Source of the DNA: Shewanella sp. ANA-3 | GTDB taxonomy: Bacteria; Pseudomonadota; Gammaproteobacteria; Enterobacterales; Shewanellaceae | Direction of reading: 5' to 3' | DNA: 64,000 nucleotides | Assembly: GCF_000203935.1 (NCBI RefSeq) | Contig: NC_008577.1 | Location: forward strand, 930,001 to 994,000 | Shown here: positions 45,244 to 55,377 of the stretch, in pieces | How the letters are laid out: every line of letters begins with the position of its first letter | Numbering within the stretch: position 1 is the stretch's first letter | The notes under the pieces: generated by a model | Database searches by the model: none | What the model was told of the DNA's origin: nothing | Seen by the model: the letters and a program-made list of their open reading frames with translations, nothing else | Program-made: the position numbers and the translations under genes

Positions 45244-46655
45244 AGTACCGCGTCCTCAAGGCTATCGCTCACACCCGATGGCAGCCACTCCAGCAATGTC
45301 TTTCCTACGCGGATATACCAAGGCGGTAACAGGTCAACCCTGACCATATCGGTGGTAAAGTATCGCGTGGCAACCCGTTGAATATCCTCTGCACTAACGG
45401 AGTTAATCCGTTGCCACTGGGCCGTTAAAGGATGCATTTGGTCTTGTTTCGCCGTGGCGGATAGCAGAGTGGCGAGCGATTGAGTGTTATCGAGCTGCGC
45501 TAACTGATTGTTCAGCCAAGTTTGTTTGAGTTGGCACAGTTCAGCGTCACTCAATGACGTCTGCTGCACTTTGGCAACCACGCCTAAAACCTTTTCCGTT
45601 AAGTCATCGAGGGAGGTTTTGGCCCTAGGCACTAAGACCAGATTGGTTATGCCATGATTTTCCAGTTCAAAGGGCAGTGAATAACTCAACATTTGCGCCG
45701 GGTCGTGCTGGCTGATTTGCGCTATGGCGCTGCGGGTATTTTGGAATAAATAGCCCTCGAGCAGGCGCATAGCGGCGGCGTCGGGATGATTTTTACCCAC
45801 AGTATGCCAGGCGAGCAGTAAGCCAGGCCAAGGACCACGCTCATCAATAAGCTCTGCATGTATGGGCTTAGGCGTGATTTTTAGTTCATCAAATTCGGTT
45901 ATGGGCTGATTAGGCGTGGGCCAAGCATTAAAGTGTTGTGCTATAAGCGACTTGATGTCGGAGGGTAGTTTGCCGACCAGAGATAACTGCATCGCATCGG
46001 GGCGATAATGGTCGCGGTGAAAGGCGGTTAAACGCTCGGGACTCGCCTCGGTAATATCCTCGCGGCTGCCAATAATGCCGTGGCCATAGGGCGTATCCTT
46101 AACCTGCTCTAGCAGAAACTCCATCGCACTGCGCACATAGGGCTGGTTATCTATGGTTTGCGCCATTTCTTGGAGCACGGTTTCCTGCTGATTTTTCACC
46201 GTAGTCTGGTTCAAATCGGGGCGAATAAAACGATCGCCCTCGAGGAACAGCCCTAAGTTAAGGGCTTGGCTGGGAAGAGTGACGTAATAATTGGTGTAAT
46301 CGAAGTGGGTACTGGCGTTAAAACGCGCCCCAAGAGCACTTAACTGCTGGGCATAGCTGTCGCCGGGAGCCTGCTCGCTGCCCTTGAAGAGCATGTGCTC
46401 GAATAAGTGCGCATAGCCCGTTTGGCCCTTGGCCTCATTGCGCGCGCCGACATTAAACTGGCTGGCAATGCTCAAGGTATGCATATCCGCTTGCGGCAAG
46501 AGGTGTACCGTGAGGCCATTGGCCAAAGTGTAAGTCTCAATTTGCGATTCGAGTTGATACAGTCGCTCGGCGCCCGTTATCTGGCACTGCGCCTTAAGTG
46601 AAGGGCTAAGCAACGCGAGAACTAGGCCAAAATAACCGCTAAGGTATGGTCTCAT
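45240..46655 (-). CDS. M16-family zinc peptidase, catalytic subunit
   Basis: 471 residues. A signal peptide occupies about 1-22. The inverted zinc motif is H83-L-F-E86-H87 in YAHLFEHMLFKG, with the third ligand Glu downstream near 160. The typical NGLTVHLLP strand precedes it. It should be a periplasmic peptidase acting on peptides or unfolded proteins. It lies upstream of and overlaps the non-catalytic partner (ATGA junction), which fits a heterodimer. Confidence 0.9.
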   Translation of the reverse strand: MRPYLSGYFGLVLALLSPSLKAQCQITGAERLYQLESQIETYTLANGLTVHLLPQADMHTLSIASQFNVGARNEAKGQTGYAHLFEHMLFKGSEQAPGDSYAQQLSALGARFNASTHFDYTNYYVTLPSQALNLGLFLEGDRFIRPDLNQTTVKNQQETVLQEMAQTIDNQPYVRSAMEFLLEQVKDTPYGHGIIGSREDITEASPERLTAFHRDHYRPDAMQLSLVGKLPSDIKSLIAQHFNAWPTPNQPITEFDELKITPKPIHAELIDERGPWPGLLLAWHTVGKNHPDAAAMRLLEGYLFQNTRSAIAQISQHDPAQMLSYSLPFELENHGITNLVLVPRAKTSLDDLTEKVLGVVAKVQQTSLSDAELCQLKQTWLNNQLAQLDNTQSLATLLSATAKQDQMHPLTAQWQRINSVSAEDIQRVATRYFTTDMVRVDLLPPWYIRVGKTLLEWLPSGVSDSLEDAVL

Positions 46656-46816
46656 TTAGCATCCTATCTAAATTACCCGCTGAAGGCTTTCATCCGTGTG
46701 GTTGGTAAGCAGGCTAACCCACTCGTCTGATTTCATCTAAATCAGTTGAATAGCATTCAGTTTTTTAAAAGAACTGCTATGATGGCACAGTTCTTTTTCT
46801 GGCATAAGTACAAGAT

Positions 46817-47644
46817 ATGGTAAGCAGATCTCCGTTCGAATCCTTTCAGTGGAAAAGCGATATTTTTAACTGTGAAAGCACTGATATCGATAATTTTTAT
46901 CTACAGCTTGAGCAGGAAATGTCCCGTTTGGGGATGGTTGAGAAAAAACTCGGTGAAGTCGGCAAGTACAGCGTTAGTCTGTATCAATCTCCCGCCGCCA
47001 AATCTGGCTTACCTTCGTTATTGATCAGCGCAGGTTTTCACGGTGAAGAATCGGCAGGCCCTTGGGGCTTACTGCACTTTTTAAGTGAGGCATCGGCCGA
47101 TTTGTTTGAACGGGTGAATTTGAGCATTTTGCCTCTGGTGAATCCAACAGGCTTTAAGCGTGGCCATCGATTTAACAAGTTTGGTGAAAACCCTAACCGT
47201 GGTTTCGTGTTTGAAAATGGTAAACCTAAGGCCAATGAAAGCACCTCGGTCGAAGGTAAACTGCTGTTAGACCATGCGCAGTTACTCATCGCGGCGAGCC
47301 GTGACGGTATTTTAACCTGCCATGAGGACGTGCTGAGCCGTGATGCTTATGTGTATTCCTTCGAGCCAAGCCAAGTACCGGGACGTTTTAGTATCGATTT
47401 ACGCGATACCCTAGGCGGCTATTTCCCTATCGCAGAAGATGGTGAAATTGATGGTTGCCCGGTTAAAGATGGCCTCATTTTCAACCACTTCGATACCTCA
47501 TTTGAGGCGTGTTTAGTGCGTAGCGGCGCGCGTGTTGGTGCCTGTACCGAAACGCCAGCACTGCAAAACTTTGACCAACGCGTCTTGGCAAATAGCGCGG
47601 CAATGACTCATTTCTTGGCCCTTTGCGCACCATTATGCGATTGA
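46817..47644 (+). CDS. M14-family metallocarboxypeptidase-like protein
   Basis: 275 residues. The zinc motif HxxE is seen in GFHGEESAGPWGLLHF (about 74-89), with the third ligand His in LTCHED (about 173). The NPTGFKRGHRFN segment and the C-terminal CTETPA carry the expected Arg and Glu. Relatives include succinylglutamate desuccinylase/aspartoacylase-like and M14 peptidases. The substrate is unknown; no signal peptide, so cytoplasmic. Confidence 0.85.
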   Translation: MVSRSPFESFQWKSDIFNCESTDIDNFYLQLEQEMSRLGMVEKKLGEVGKYSVSLYQSPAAKSGLPSLLISAGFHGEESAGPWGLLHFLSEASADLFERVNLSILPLVNPTGFKRGHRFNKFGENPNRGFVFENGKPKANESTSVEGKLLLDHAQLLIAASRDGILTCHEDVLSRDAYVYSFEPSQVPGRFSIDLRDTLGGYFPIAEDGEIDGCPVKDGLIFNHFDTSFEACLVRSGARVGACTETPALQNFDQRVLANSAAMTHFLALCAPLCD

Positions 47645-47667
47645 TTGATAAGTCTTATTTCGATTGA

Positions 47668-47701
47668 AACAAAAATACCCGCCTAGGCGGGTATTTTTAT
47701 G
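47668..47701. terminator. Terminator between the M14 gene and the L,D-transpeptidase
   Basis: AAAAATACCCGCCTAGGCGGGTATTTTT: a 13-bp stem with a minimal loop, symmetrical and active on both strands for these convergent genes. Confidence 0.92.
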
Positions 47702-47740
47702 GGCGCAGCGGTATCAACCGCTGCTCTATTGATTCGCTTA

Positions 47741-48655
47741 TTACTGATTAATAATCGTTGGCACGCCTGTACGCTCATCGAGCAGCTTTTTAATCACTGC
47801 TGAATCGGTATCGGCCTTAGCAATAAACTTGGCGATTTCTTTCGGTAAGGTCAGAGATACTGGCTCTGCTGATTCAAACTCGGCAATAGTGCGTGACAGT
47901 GGCTGGTGCACGGCTAAGTAGCGCTTACCATCTGGCTCTTCGGTCGCTTTAATCGGTTGGTTCACAAATTGTACTCGGGTACCCACTGGAACCGTTTTGA
48001 ATAAGTGTTCAATGTCATCGTGGCGTAAACGCACGCAGCCTTGGCTGACACGTAAACCAATACCGAAGCTGGCGTTGGTACCATGGATGGCATACAAGTT
48101 ACCAATGTAGAGCGCGTAGAGTCCCATTGGGTTATCGGGACCCGCTGGCCATACCGCAGGCAGAATTTCACCCCTTGCCGCATATTCTTTACGAATACGT
48201 GGTGTCGGTGTCCAAGTTGGGTTAGCGCGTTTACGTTGAACACTGGTGACCCAGTTTTCAGGGGTATCTTTACCAATCTGACCAATACCGATTGGCAGTA
48301 CTTCAACTGTGTTCTTACCTTTTGGATAGTAATACAGGCGCATTTCGGCGACGTTGATGACAATGCCTTCACGCGGCGCATTTGGCAGAATGAGCTGTTG
48401 AGGAATTAATAGCTTGCTGCCTGGTGTTGGTAGGAAAGGATCCACGCCAGGGTTTGCTTCCAGCAAGTTGCTTAGACCGAGTTGGAATTTAGCGGCAATA
48501 TCTTCGAGGGTGTGTTTACCCTCTGGCACTGTGTAATACAGGTTCTCGCCAACTAACCGACTCTTCGAAGACGGTAAAGGGTATTCCGTTGCTAAAGCGG
48601 AAAGACTCGGAAAAACCAGAGTCAATAATAAAGCTGTGGTGCGAAGCATACTCAT
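47741..48655 (-). CDS. L,D-transpeptidase with LysM domain (YkuD family)
   Basis: 304 residues. A signal peptide (about 1-22) leads to a LysM peptidoglycan-binding domain (about 40-85) and a YkuD catalytic domain (about 96-230). The active-site motif is [10 protein letters not shown] with H191 and SQGCVRLR with C207. It is similar in layout to ErfK/YbiS/YcfS, which attach Braun-type lipoprotein to, or cross-link, peptidoglycan in the periplasm. Which reaction it performs cannot be decided from sequence. Confidence 0.92.
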   Translation of the reverse strand: MSMLRTTALLLTLVFPSLSALATEYPLPSSKSRLVGENLYYTVPEGKHTLEDIAAKFQLGLSNLLEANPGVDPFLPTPGSKLLIPQQLILPNAPREGIVINVAEMRLYYYPKGKNTVEVLPIGIGQIGKDTPENWVTSVQRKRANPTWTPTPRIRKEYAARGEILPAVWPAGPDNPMGLYALYIGNLYAIHGTNASFGIGLRVSQGCVRLRHDDIEHLFKTVPVGTRVQFVNQPIKATEEPDGKRYLAVHQPLSRTIAEFESAEPVSLTLPKEIAKFIAKADTDSAVIKKLLDERTGVPTIINQ

Positions 48656-48826
48656 AAGCGGATACTACGATTCCTGTTAATAAAATAACCTGTTTTACGC
48701 GGCTTTTTCTCCCCAAAACAGGGCGGCAAATTGTTGGGCAAAGTGCACTGGCGCGCGAAGCTCGCATCCTTCCTTATTTTGGCCATTATTTCAACTGAAA
48801 TATGATCCGTACGGCGTATTTATCAC

Positions 48827-50383
48827 TTATTTTAGCCTTAAGCGTTTTGCGAGGCGATGCAGATTGCCCGGGTCGAGTCCTAAGACTCTGGCCGAGGCGG
48901 CCCAATTGCCGTTTTGTGCCGTGAGCACTTGTTTAATGAAGTCACGCTGAAAGGCGTCGGTCGCTTGGGCTAAACTGGCTCCTTCCAACGGGCGAAGCTG
49001 CATATCGTTTACGCTTAAACTTGTCGATGCGTTTGTTTCTAAAGGACTTTGTTTAAACGGTAAATCAAAATGTTGTGGCGCTATGGTGCAGCAGCCATCC
49101 TGTGCCGAGACTCGCGCCAGTACGGTCGCCCTGTGAATGGCGTGCTCGAGCTCGCGCACATTGCCCGGCCAGGTATATTGATTGAGCAAGATTAAGCTAC
49201 TGGGACTGAAATTAAGCTGTTTCATCCCAAGCTTTTGCCGATATCGCTCGGCAAAGAATCCGCTCAACAAGGTGATGTCCTGCTCGCGCTCGCGCAGTGG
49301 AGGCACCAGCAGGGGAAACACGCTCAACCTATGGTAAAGATCGGCCCTAAAACGGCCAGCCAGCACTTCCGTTTTCAGATCCTTATTGGTGGCAGCAATG
49401 ATACGCACATCGACTTTAAGGCTGCGATCATCCCCCACTTTCTGAATGTCGCCATATTGTAAGACCCGCAGCAACTTGGCCTGAAGCGTGAGCGGAAGCT
49501 CGCCAATCTCATCGAGAAAGAGTGTGCCCTTATCGGCCATTTCAAACTTGCCACTGCGATGGCTGATGGCGCCGGTGAACGCGCCTTTGATATGGCCAAA
49601 GAGTTCGCTTTCGGCAACCGATTCAGGAAGCGCCGCGCAATTGAGATAGACCAAGGGTTTGTGAGATCTCGCGGATTTTTGATGGATTGACTGGGCGACT
49701 AATTCTTTGCCCGTTCCTGTCTCGCCTAAAATCAGTACGTTAAGGTCGCTATGGGCAACGACTTCAATCTCCCGATTCAAGCTTTGCATCTGGGACGAGT
49801 TACCGATGATTTCGGCATCGTGGTTAAGGTTCGGGCTCTTTTCCTGCACATGGCTTGAGTGGCTATTGAGTGCCATGCGCTCCAGTTTTTCAACCAGCAG
49901 GGCGTTGCTTAAGGATGCGGCGGCAATCGCACTTAAGCTGCGAAGTTCGGTATTACTGAATTGATCGAACTGCAGGGAATTAAAGGCATCGATGGTCACG
50001 GCACCGATAAGCTGTTCGTCGGCAAATAAGGGGAGTCCGATACAGGCATGAACCTTCAATGCCCCGGTTTGATTGGGGATCAAGCCATCGTAGGGATCGG
50101 CAAGTTCACTGTCGGCGGGAAAGCGCACTATATCCCCCGCACGGGCAATGGCTTCAAGCCTTGGATGCTCATTCAGGATAAAGCGTCTGCCGAGCACATC
50201 CTCGTTCAAACCGTCGATGGCCAGTGGGGTAAAATAGTGTCCATGGAAGGTGAGTAACGCCGCCGCATCACAGTGCAGGTTAGCTCTTACCGTGTCGAGC
50301 AAGCGTGAGAAGCGGTCCCTGTGGGCTAAACCAGAGGTGATGTCCAGTGCGATGCGGGTAAGGTCGGTTTGACTAAGGGCCAT
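48827..50383 (-). CDS. norR: NO-responsive sigma-54 activator NorR
   Basis: 518 residues. An N-terminal GAF domain (about 20-170), which in NorR holds a mononuclear non-haem iron that binds NO, precedes the AAA+ domain. The latter has GETGTGKE (about 213-220), GAFTGA (about 271-276, the sigma-54 contact loop) and a Walker [11 protein letters not shown] Fis-type HTH ends the protein ([18 protein letters not shown]). It lies about 190 bp downstream of the NO reductase gene on the same strand. Predicted binding sites lie upstream of that gene. Confidence 0.93.
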   Translation of the reverse strand: MALSQTDLTRIALDITSGLAHRDRFSRLLDTVRANLHCDAAALLTFHGHYFTPLAIDGLNEDVLGRRFILNEHPRLEAIARAGDIVRFPADSELADPYDGLIPNQTGALKVHACIGLPLFADEQLIGAVTIDAFNSLQFDQFSNTELRSLSAIAAASLSNALLVEKLERMALNSHSSHVQEKSPNLNHDAEIIGNSSQMQSLNREIEVVAHSDLNVLILGETGTGKELVAQSIHQKSARSHKPLVYLNCAALPESVAESELFGHIKGAFTGAISHRSGKFEMADKGTLFLDEIGELPLTLQAKLLRVLQYGDIQKVGDDRSLKVDVRIIAATNKDLKTEVLAGRFRADLYHRLSVFPLLVPPLREREQDITLLSGFFAERYRQKLGMKQLNFSPSSLILLNQYTWPGNVRELEHAIHRATVLARVSAQDGCCTIAPQHFDLPFKQSPLETNASTSLSVNDMQLRPLEGASLAQATDAFQRDFIKQVLTAQNGNWAASARVLGLDPGNLHRLAKRLRLK

Positions 50384-50527
50384 AAAAACTCCTGCAGCGA
50401 GGTTCCCCTGATTTATAGCATTGATTGTTATATTGACACAGGTTATTTAGACACTGCTAACCGTTATTGCGGTAAGGCTATAAAAGCGTGGTAAACGATA
50501 AACGGCGCAGGCCATCAAACTAAGCAA

Positions 50528-50552
50528 CCAAGGTGCCTAAACGACACCTTGG
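50528..50552 (-). terminator. Hairpin downstream of the NO reductase gene
   Basis: CCAAGGTG/CACCTTGG, an 8-bp stem with a 9-base loop, just after the gene stop. There is no T run on the minus strand, so it may be an mRNA 3' stabiliser or a partial terminator allowing read-through to norR. Confidence 0.4.
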
Positions 50553-50575
50553 TCAGACCGGATTAATCGTTGTGA

Positions 50576-52861
50576 TTAGTGATTTGTTTGTAAGACTTCC
50601 TGTTGCACTTTGGCAGGTTTATTCAGGGTTTTTCTGATCAAATCGAGCAAGAAGGCGCCCATTAAGAGACCGCCGATGCTGAAGATGACATCCCCAAACA
50701 TACGCATCCAAACCAGCTTTTCAACCAGTGGACTATGGATCACTTCTGGCGAGCGGGCGAACCAATATCCATGGTCGATGACGGCAAAAAACTGCGTAAT
50801 CCCCACGGGCAATAACGACATAAACACCATAGCCGCTAGGCCAATGTTGAGGCTCCAGAAGGCGCCCTTAAGCATTTTGTCATTCCACTGCATATTGCCG
50901 GTGAGGCCCCGCAGACAGAAGAGCATCAAGCCCATGCCCAGCATACCGTACACGCCCATAAAGGCGGCGTGACCGTGGGTGGCCGTGGTGTTGAGTCCTT
51001 GAATATAGTAGAGCGAGATAGGTGGATTGATTAAGAAGCCCAGCATACCTGCACCGACTAAGTTCCAAAACGCGGTCGCCACAAAGAACATAATCGCCCA
51101 ATGATAACGTTGCATCCAGCCACTGGCTTTGCGCAGACGGTAGGTTTCCATCGCTTCAAAACCAATAATGGCGAGGGGAACGACTTCTAAGGCGGAGAAG
51201 ATGGCGCCCCAAGCGATCACTGAGGTGGGTGTGCCAGTAAAGTATAGGTGGTGTAGGGTGCCAATCAAACCACCGGTTAGGAAGATCACTGTCGTGAATA
51301 ACACCGCACCGTTGGCACTGCGACCGCGGATTAAGCCTAAACGTACCAACATCAAGGCGATAACGGCGGTGGCAAAGGTTTCGAAGAAGCCCTCAACCCA
51401 CAGGTGCACGACCCACCAACGCCAATATTCTGCAATCGCTAAGTTGGCGTGTTTGCCCATAAAGAGGCCAGCGCCATAGAACAAACCAATTGCCACGCAG
51501 GAGGCATAGAGTACCCAAATCACAGGGCGCATCTCGCCTTGCACTTTAAGGGCGGGTTTGATGGCGGCGGTGACTAGGGCCAGCCAAATCAATAATCCAA
51601 CGAGGAGTAAGATTTGCCATACTCGGCCAAGATCTATGTACTCATATCCTTGATGACCAAAGAGGAAGTTCATGTCGAGGTCAAAATACTGCTGTACCCC
51701 AATCCATTCGCCCGCCATGGATCCAAGCACTACGACGACCAAGGCTACCCAGAGTACGTTAACGCCAAGACGTTGATATTTAGGCTCATAACCCGATAAG
51801 GCGGGAGCAATATAGAGCCCAGTGCCTAACCAGGCCGTGGCAATCCAAAATACCGCTAATTGAGTGTGCCAGGTACGAGTGACTGAGTAGGGCAGTATTT
51901 CTGAAATCGGTAAACCGTAAAACTCTTGACCTTCAACCGCATAGTGGGCCGTGATCCCGCCGAGTAAAATTTGCAGTAAAAACAAACCAATTGCCGTAAT
52001 GAAGTATTTACCGACGGCTTTTTGTGAGGCGGTGGGTTTAGTGACAAACAGCGGATCTTGCTCCGAAGGCTTGGGTAGACTCTCATGCTTGCCACTCGCA
52101 TGGTGCCAGATTAATCCGCCAATCCCCGCAATTAAGGTCACAATACTGAGTATTGACCAGACGATATTATCTGAGGTCGGTGTGTTGCCTAGTTGGGGAT
52201 CGAAGGGCCAGTTATTAGTGTAGGTATAGGGGGCATCGGGGCGCTCGGTGATTGCCGCCCAAGCTCCCCAAAAGAGGAACGCATTGAGTTGTTCGCGGCG
52301 CGCTAGATCGGGCACAGTGCCTTCTTTCATGGCGTATTGTTCACGAAGGCTGCTGAGTTCTGGATCGCTCCCAAACAGGGATAAATAATGCTGCTCGACC
52401 TTATTTATCGCTTCGATACGAGTGTTAGACAAGCGAATAAGCACAGTGCCATCGGCCTGTGGCTCGACGCTGTTATGGCGTAAATCTTCCCTTAAGGCTT
52501 GCTCAAGCCCAGCTTTTTGTTGGGAGTTTAATTGGGCGAACGGCGTTTGATATTGCTGCTCGGCGCGAATATCGAGCCAAGCTTCGGCTTCTCTGTGTAA
52601 CCAGTCGGCAGTCCAATCCGGGGCAACATAAGAGCCATGTCCCCAAACCGACCCCAGTTGATGGCCGCCCATGGAGCGCCAGACCAATTGACCTTGTTCG
52701 ATATCATTTTCGTTAAACACAAGCTGACCATTTACATCGGTAAATGCAGTGGGGATCGGCGGTTTTTCCCTATAAATTTCACTGCCTATGCTCAGCAGCA
52801 CAGTGAATGAAGCAATCAGCACTATTAACAGTGCGAAAGCGGTGAGTTTTTGTTTGCTCAT
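50576..52861 (-). CDS. norZ: Quinol-dependent nitric oxide reductase (qNor/NorZ)
   Basis: 761 residues from the ATG at 52861, which has AAGGAG 6 bp upstream; a 22-residue extension lies over the promoter. A fused NorC-like N-terminal periplasmic domain without a haem c motif is followed by about twelve NorB-type membrane helices with the expected histidines (HxxL... WRWWVVHLWVEGFFE, HGHAAFMG). The enzyme reduces 2 NO to N2O with quinol. No denitrification genes (nirS/K, nosZ) are nearby, so detoxification is the likely role, matched by NorR control. Confidence 0.94.
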   Translation of the reverse strand: MSKQKLTAFALLIVLIASFTVLLSIGSEIYREKPPIPTAFTDVNGQLVFNENDIEQGQLVWRSMGGHQLGSVWGHGSYVAPDWTADWLHREAEAWLDIRAEQQYQTPFAQLNSQQKAGLEQALREDLRHNSVEPQADGTVLIRLSNTRIEAINKVEQHYLSLFGSDPELSSLREQYAMKEGTVPDLARREQLNAFLFWGAWAAITERPDAPYTYTNNWPFDPQLGNTPTSDNIVWSILSIVTLIAGIGGLIWHHASGKHESLPKPSEQDPLFVTKPTASQKAVGKYFITAIGLFLLQILLGGITAHYAVEGQEFYGLPISEILPYSVTRTWHTQLAVFWIATAWLGTGLYIAPALSGYEPKYQRLGVNVLWVALVVVVLGSMAGEWIGVQQYFDLDMNFLFGHQGYEYIDLGRVWQILLLVGLLIWLALVTAAIKPALKVQGEMRPVIWVLYASCVAIGLFYGAGLFMGKHANLAIAEYWRWWVVHLWVEGFFETFATAVIALMLVRLGLIRGRSANGAVLFTTVIFLTGGLIGTLHHLYFTGTPTSVIAWGAIFSALEVVPLAIIGFEAMETYRLRKASGWMQRYHWAIMFFVATAFWNLVGAGMLGFLINPPISLYYIQGLNTTATHGHAAFMGVYGMLGMGLMLFCLRGLTGNMQWNDKMLKGAFWSLNIGLAAMVFMSLLPVGITQFFAVIDHGYWFARSPEVIHSPLVEKLVWMRMFGDVIFSIGGLLMGAFLLDLIRKTLNKPAKVQQEVLQTNH

Positions 52862-52905
52862 AAGTCTCCTTGATGCAACGTCATTTTGATACGTTTCACC
52901 TGCTA

Positions 52906-52922
52906 TTGCGTAATACGTGCCA
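52906..52922 (-). promoter_or_regulatory. Sigma-54 promoter of the NO reductase gene
   Basis: On the minus strand TGGCACGTATTACGCAA gives GG and GC separated by exactly 10 bases, the -24/-12 signature of sigma-54 promoters. It lies about 45 bp before the start codon of the gene that a NorR should activate. Confidence 0.8.
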
Positions 52923-52978
52923 AACATTTTTGTTGTTGAAAATAAAGAAGAATATAAATTTTACTCTATGCTTGATTG

Positions 52979-53031
52979 TCTTTTTGATACTGAATATTGA
53001 TTGTTGATATGACAGTGATTGTCTTTATGAC
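52979..53031. promoter_or_regulatory. Predicted NorR enhancer sites (GT-N7-AC)
   Basis: Two matches to GT-N7-AC: GTTGATATGAC at 53003-53013 and GTCTTTATGAC at 53021-53031. A near match starts at 52979. They lie about 80-110 bp upstream of the -24 element, as expected for NorR enhancers. The motif is short, so the case rests on the context. Confidence 0.55.
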
Positions 53032-53470
53032 AGCTTTAGAGGCTTGTATGTCGATAACACAATGGAAAGGTGATTTTATCTATGCTTTCAAGTTATTGCA
53101 GAGTTTAACTGGACTTAAGCCGGCTTTTGTCGAATACAGCATATTTTTATATGGTTATCCTCGCGATTTTGGCGGTATAACGTGAGTTTATATGGAATGC
53201 TATTTTTAAATATATTGATAAATAAAGATTTTATCTTGTTTATGAGCTTGGGTTCATGTTCGGTAGGCGTTTGTGGTTGTACTGGTTTTTATGTAAAAGT
53301 TAGTCAAAATGGCCTTTTACTGAGGATTTGGATGTAGATGTTTGAAATTTAATATTTAAAACTCCATTAATTTGCATTTTTTATGCTAGTATAGAAACAC
53401 AAAAATTTTCAATTGAGTCATTTTTAATCTAGGTGATTTCTTTATCGTTTAACTAAACACTCTTGTATTT
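53032..53470. other. AT-rich intergenic region before the antiporter gene
   Basis: About 440 bp of strongly AT-rich sequence. No gene, repeat or hairpin convinces me. A 62-codon frame that overlaps the NorR sites is not supported. Promoters for the antiporter probably lie near 53380-53460. Confidence 0.4.
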
Positions 53471-53482
53471 AAGGAGGCATGT

Positions 53483-55207
53483 GTGGATGCAGATTCCATC
53501 AATAGTTTTTTTCTGATCGGTGCCTTGCTTGCCGCTGTGAGTGTTTTGTTAAGTCCCGTGTCTTCGCGCTTGGGTATCCCTATCTTATTAATTTTCCTCG
53601 CTGTAGGGATTTTAGCTGGGGAGGATGGTCCCGGCGGTATTCTGTTTGACGACTACTCAACCGCTTATCTTGTCAGTAACTTAGCCTTAGCCATTATCTT
53701 GCTCGATGGCGGTATGCGCACGCGTGTCGCAAGCTTTAGGGTGGCACTGTGGCCAGCATTGTCGCTGGCGACCTTTGGGGTCGCTATCACCACCAGTATC
53801 ACGGGCGTAATGGCCGCATGGTTATTTGACTTACACTGGTTGCAAGGCTTGCTGGTGGGGGCAATTGTCGGCTCCACCGATGCGGCGGCGGTATTCTCGC
53901 TATTAAAGGGACGTAGTCTTAACGAGCGTGTTGGCGCGACGCTGGAAATCGAATCGGGCAGTAACGACCCAATGGCGGTGTTTTTAACCGTAACCCTGAT
54001 TGCCATCCTCGCTAATGTGGACGCCGAGTTATCCGTAAGCTTTATGCTGATAAGCTTTATCAAGCAGTTTGGTTTGGGGATTTTCCTTGGTCTTGGCGGC
54101 GGTTGGCTGCTGTGGAAGTTGGTGAATTTAAGCAAGCTTGCCGAAGGCTTGTATTCGATTTTAGTGCTCAGTGGCGGTCTGATGATTTATGCCGCCTCGA
54201 ACAAACTCGGCGGTAGCGGCATCCTGTCGATTTATCTCGTCGGTCTCTTCCTCGGCAACAAGCCTACCCGCGGTCGCCATTCCATCCTAAACGTATTGGA
54301 TGGCATGACTTGGGTCAGCCAAATCGGTATGTTCCTCGTATTAGGGCTGCTGCTCACACCATCTGATTTGTTGGATATTTGGCTACCGGGCTTAGCGTTA
54401 GCCTTTGGGATGATCCTGTTTGCCAGACCGTTAGCTGTATGGCTCAGCTTGCTGCCCTTTAAGAGCTTTAGCAGTCGTGACCGCTGGTTTATCTCTTGGG
54501 TCGGGCTTCGTGGCGCCGTGCCGATTATTTTAGCGGTATTCCCTATGATGGCGGGATTACCAGGCGCTCAGTTGTACTTTAACTTGGCATTCTTCGTGGT
54601 GTTAGTGTCACTGCTTGTGCAGGGGGCGTCACTCACCACGGCGGCGCGTTTAGCTAAGGTGGAGTTACCGCCTAAGCCGTTGCCGATTTCACGTTCTGGG
54701 GTTGAAATATACCCGAGCAGTGAATGGGAAGTGTTTGTGTACCATCTGAGTGAAAACAAATGGTGCATCGGCGAACCGCTTAAACGCCTCTCAATGCCAG
54801 ATGGAACAAGGATTGCGGCGGTATTTCGCCATAATACGCTGTTGCACCCATCGGGCAGTACCTGCCTCGAAGCGGGGGATATTTTGTGTGTGCTTGGGCA
54901 AGAGAAGAGCCTAGAAGCCTTAAGTAACCTGTTTAGTCAGGCGCCCGAAACCAAGGAAGTGCCACGTTTCTTCGGTGACTTCTTTATCGATACCGAGGTT
55001 AAGCTGCTGGATCTGGCGCCGATTTATGGGCTGGAGTTAGACGAAGCAACCGGCGACATGACGGTCGCAGATTTAGTAGCGGCTGAATTAGGCTCGCATC
55101 CGGTACTTGGGGATCAGTTCCTATGGCAGTCGCTGCATTGGGTGGTTGCAGGGCTCAATGAAGGCAAAGTCACCAATGTGGGTATTCGCTTACCGGCGGA
55201 GGCTTAA
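53483..55207 (+). CDS. nhaP2: K+/H+ antiporter of the CPA1 family (NhaP2/CvrA-like)
   Basis: 574 residues. The start is GTG, fixed by a strong AAGGAGG at 53471-53477. About twelve membrane helices (1-390) contain the CPA1 motif [11 protein letters not shown] (about 133-143) and [15 protein letters not shown]. The cytoplasmic C-terminus includes a TrkA-C/RCK-type domain (about 400-480) and a CorC/HlyC-like end. NhaP2/CvrA exchanges K+ for H+ and protects at high potassium or during osmotic change. It is monocistronic. Confidence 0.93.
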   Translation: MDADSINSFFLIGALLAAVSVLLSPVSSRLGIPILLIFLAVGILAGEDGPGGILFDDYSTAYLVSNLALAIILLDGGMRTRVASFRVALWPALSLATFGVAITTSITGVMAAWLFDLHWLQGLLVGAIVGSTDAAAVFSLLKGRSLNERVGATLEIESGSNDPMAVFLTVTLIAILANVDAELSVSFMLISFIKQFGLGIFLGLGGGWLLWKLVNLSKLAEGLYSILVLSGGLMIYAASNKLGGSGILSIYLVGLFLGNKPTRGRHSILNVLDGMTWVSQIGMFLVLGLLLTPSDLLDIWLPGLALAFGMILFARPLAVWLSLLPFKSFSSRDRWFISWVGLRGAVPIILAVFPMMAGLPGAQLYFNLAFFVVLVSLLVQGASLTTAARLAKVELPPKPLPISRSGVEIYPSSEWEVFVYHLSENKWCIGEPLKRLSMPDGTRIAAVFRHNTLLHPSGSTCLEAGDILCVLGQEKSLEALSNLFSQAPETKEVPRFFGDFFIDTEVKLLDLAPIYGLELDEATGDMTVADLVAAELGSHPVLGDQFLWQSLHWVVAGLNEGKVTNVGIRLPAEA

Positions 55208-55302
55208 GTGAAGCTGTATTGAAGTGCCTGCAATGCAGGGCTTCACTGGATATGGTTCTTGGTATTTCAAACCTTCAAAATGCCTTAAACAAAACATCCA
55301 AC

Positions 55303-55336
55303 AAAAAATGCCAAGCAATTGCTTGGCATTTTTTTA
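55303..55336. terminator. Bidirectional terminator between the antiporter and lpxL genes
   Basis: AAAAAATGCCAAGCAATTGCTTGGCATTTTTTT hairpin region: a long perfect stem with A and T runs, placed between convergent genes. Confidence 0.9.
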
Positions 55337-55377
55337 TCCGCTTTTAAGCACTTATCTTGAACAGATAGAACGAAAGC

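Noticed and set aside
52997..53185. 62-codon plus-strand frame upstream of the antiporter
   Set aside because: It overlaps the predicted NorR sites, lacks a ribosome site and shows no family resemblance.
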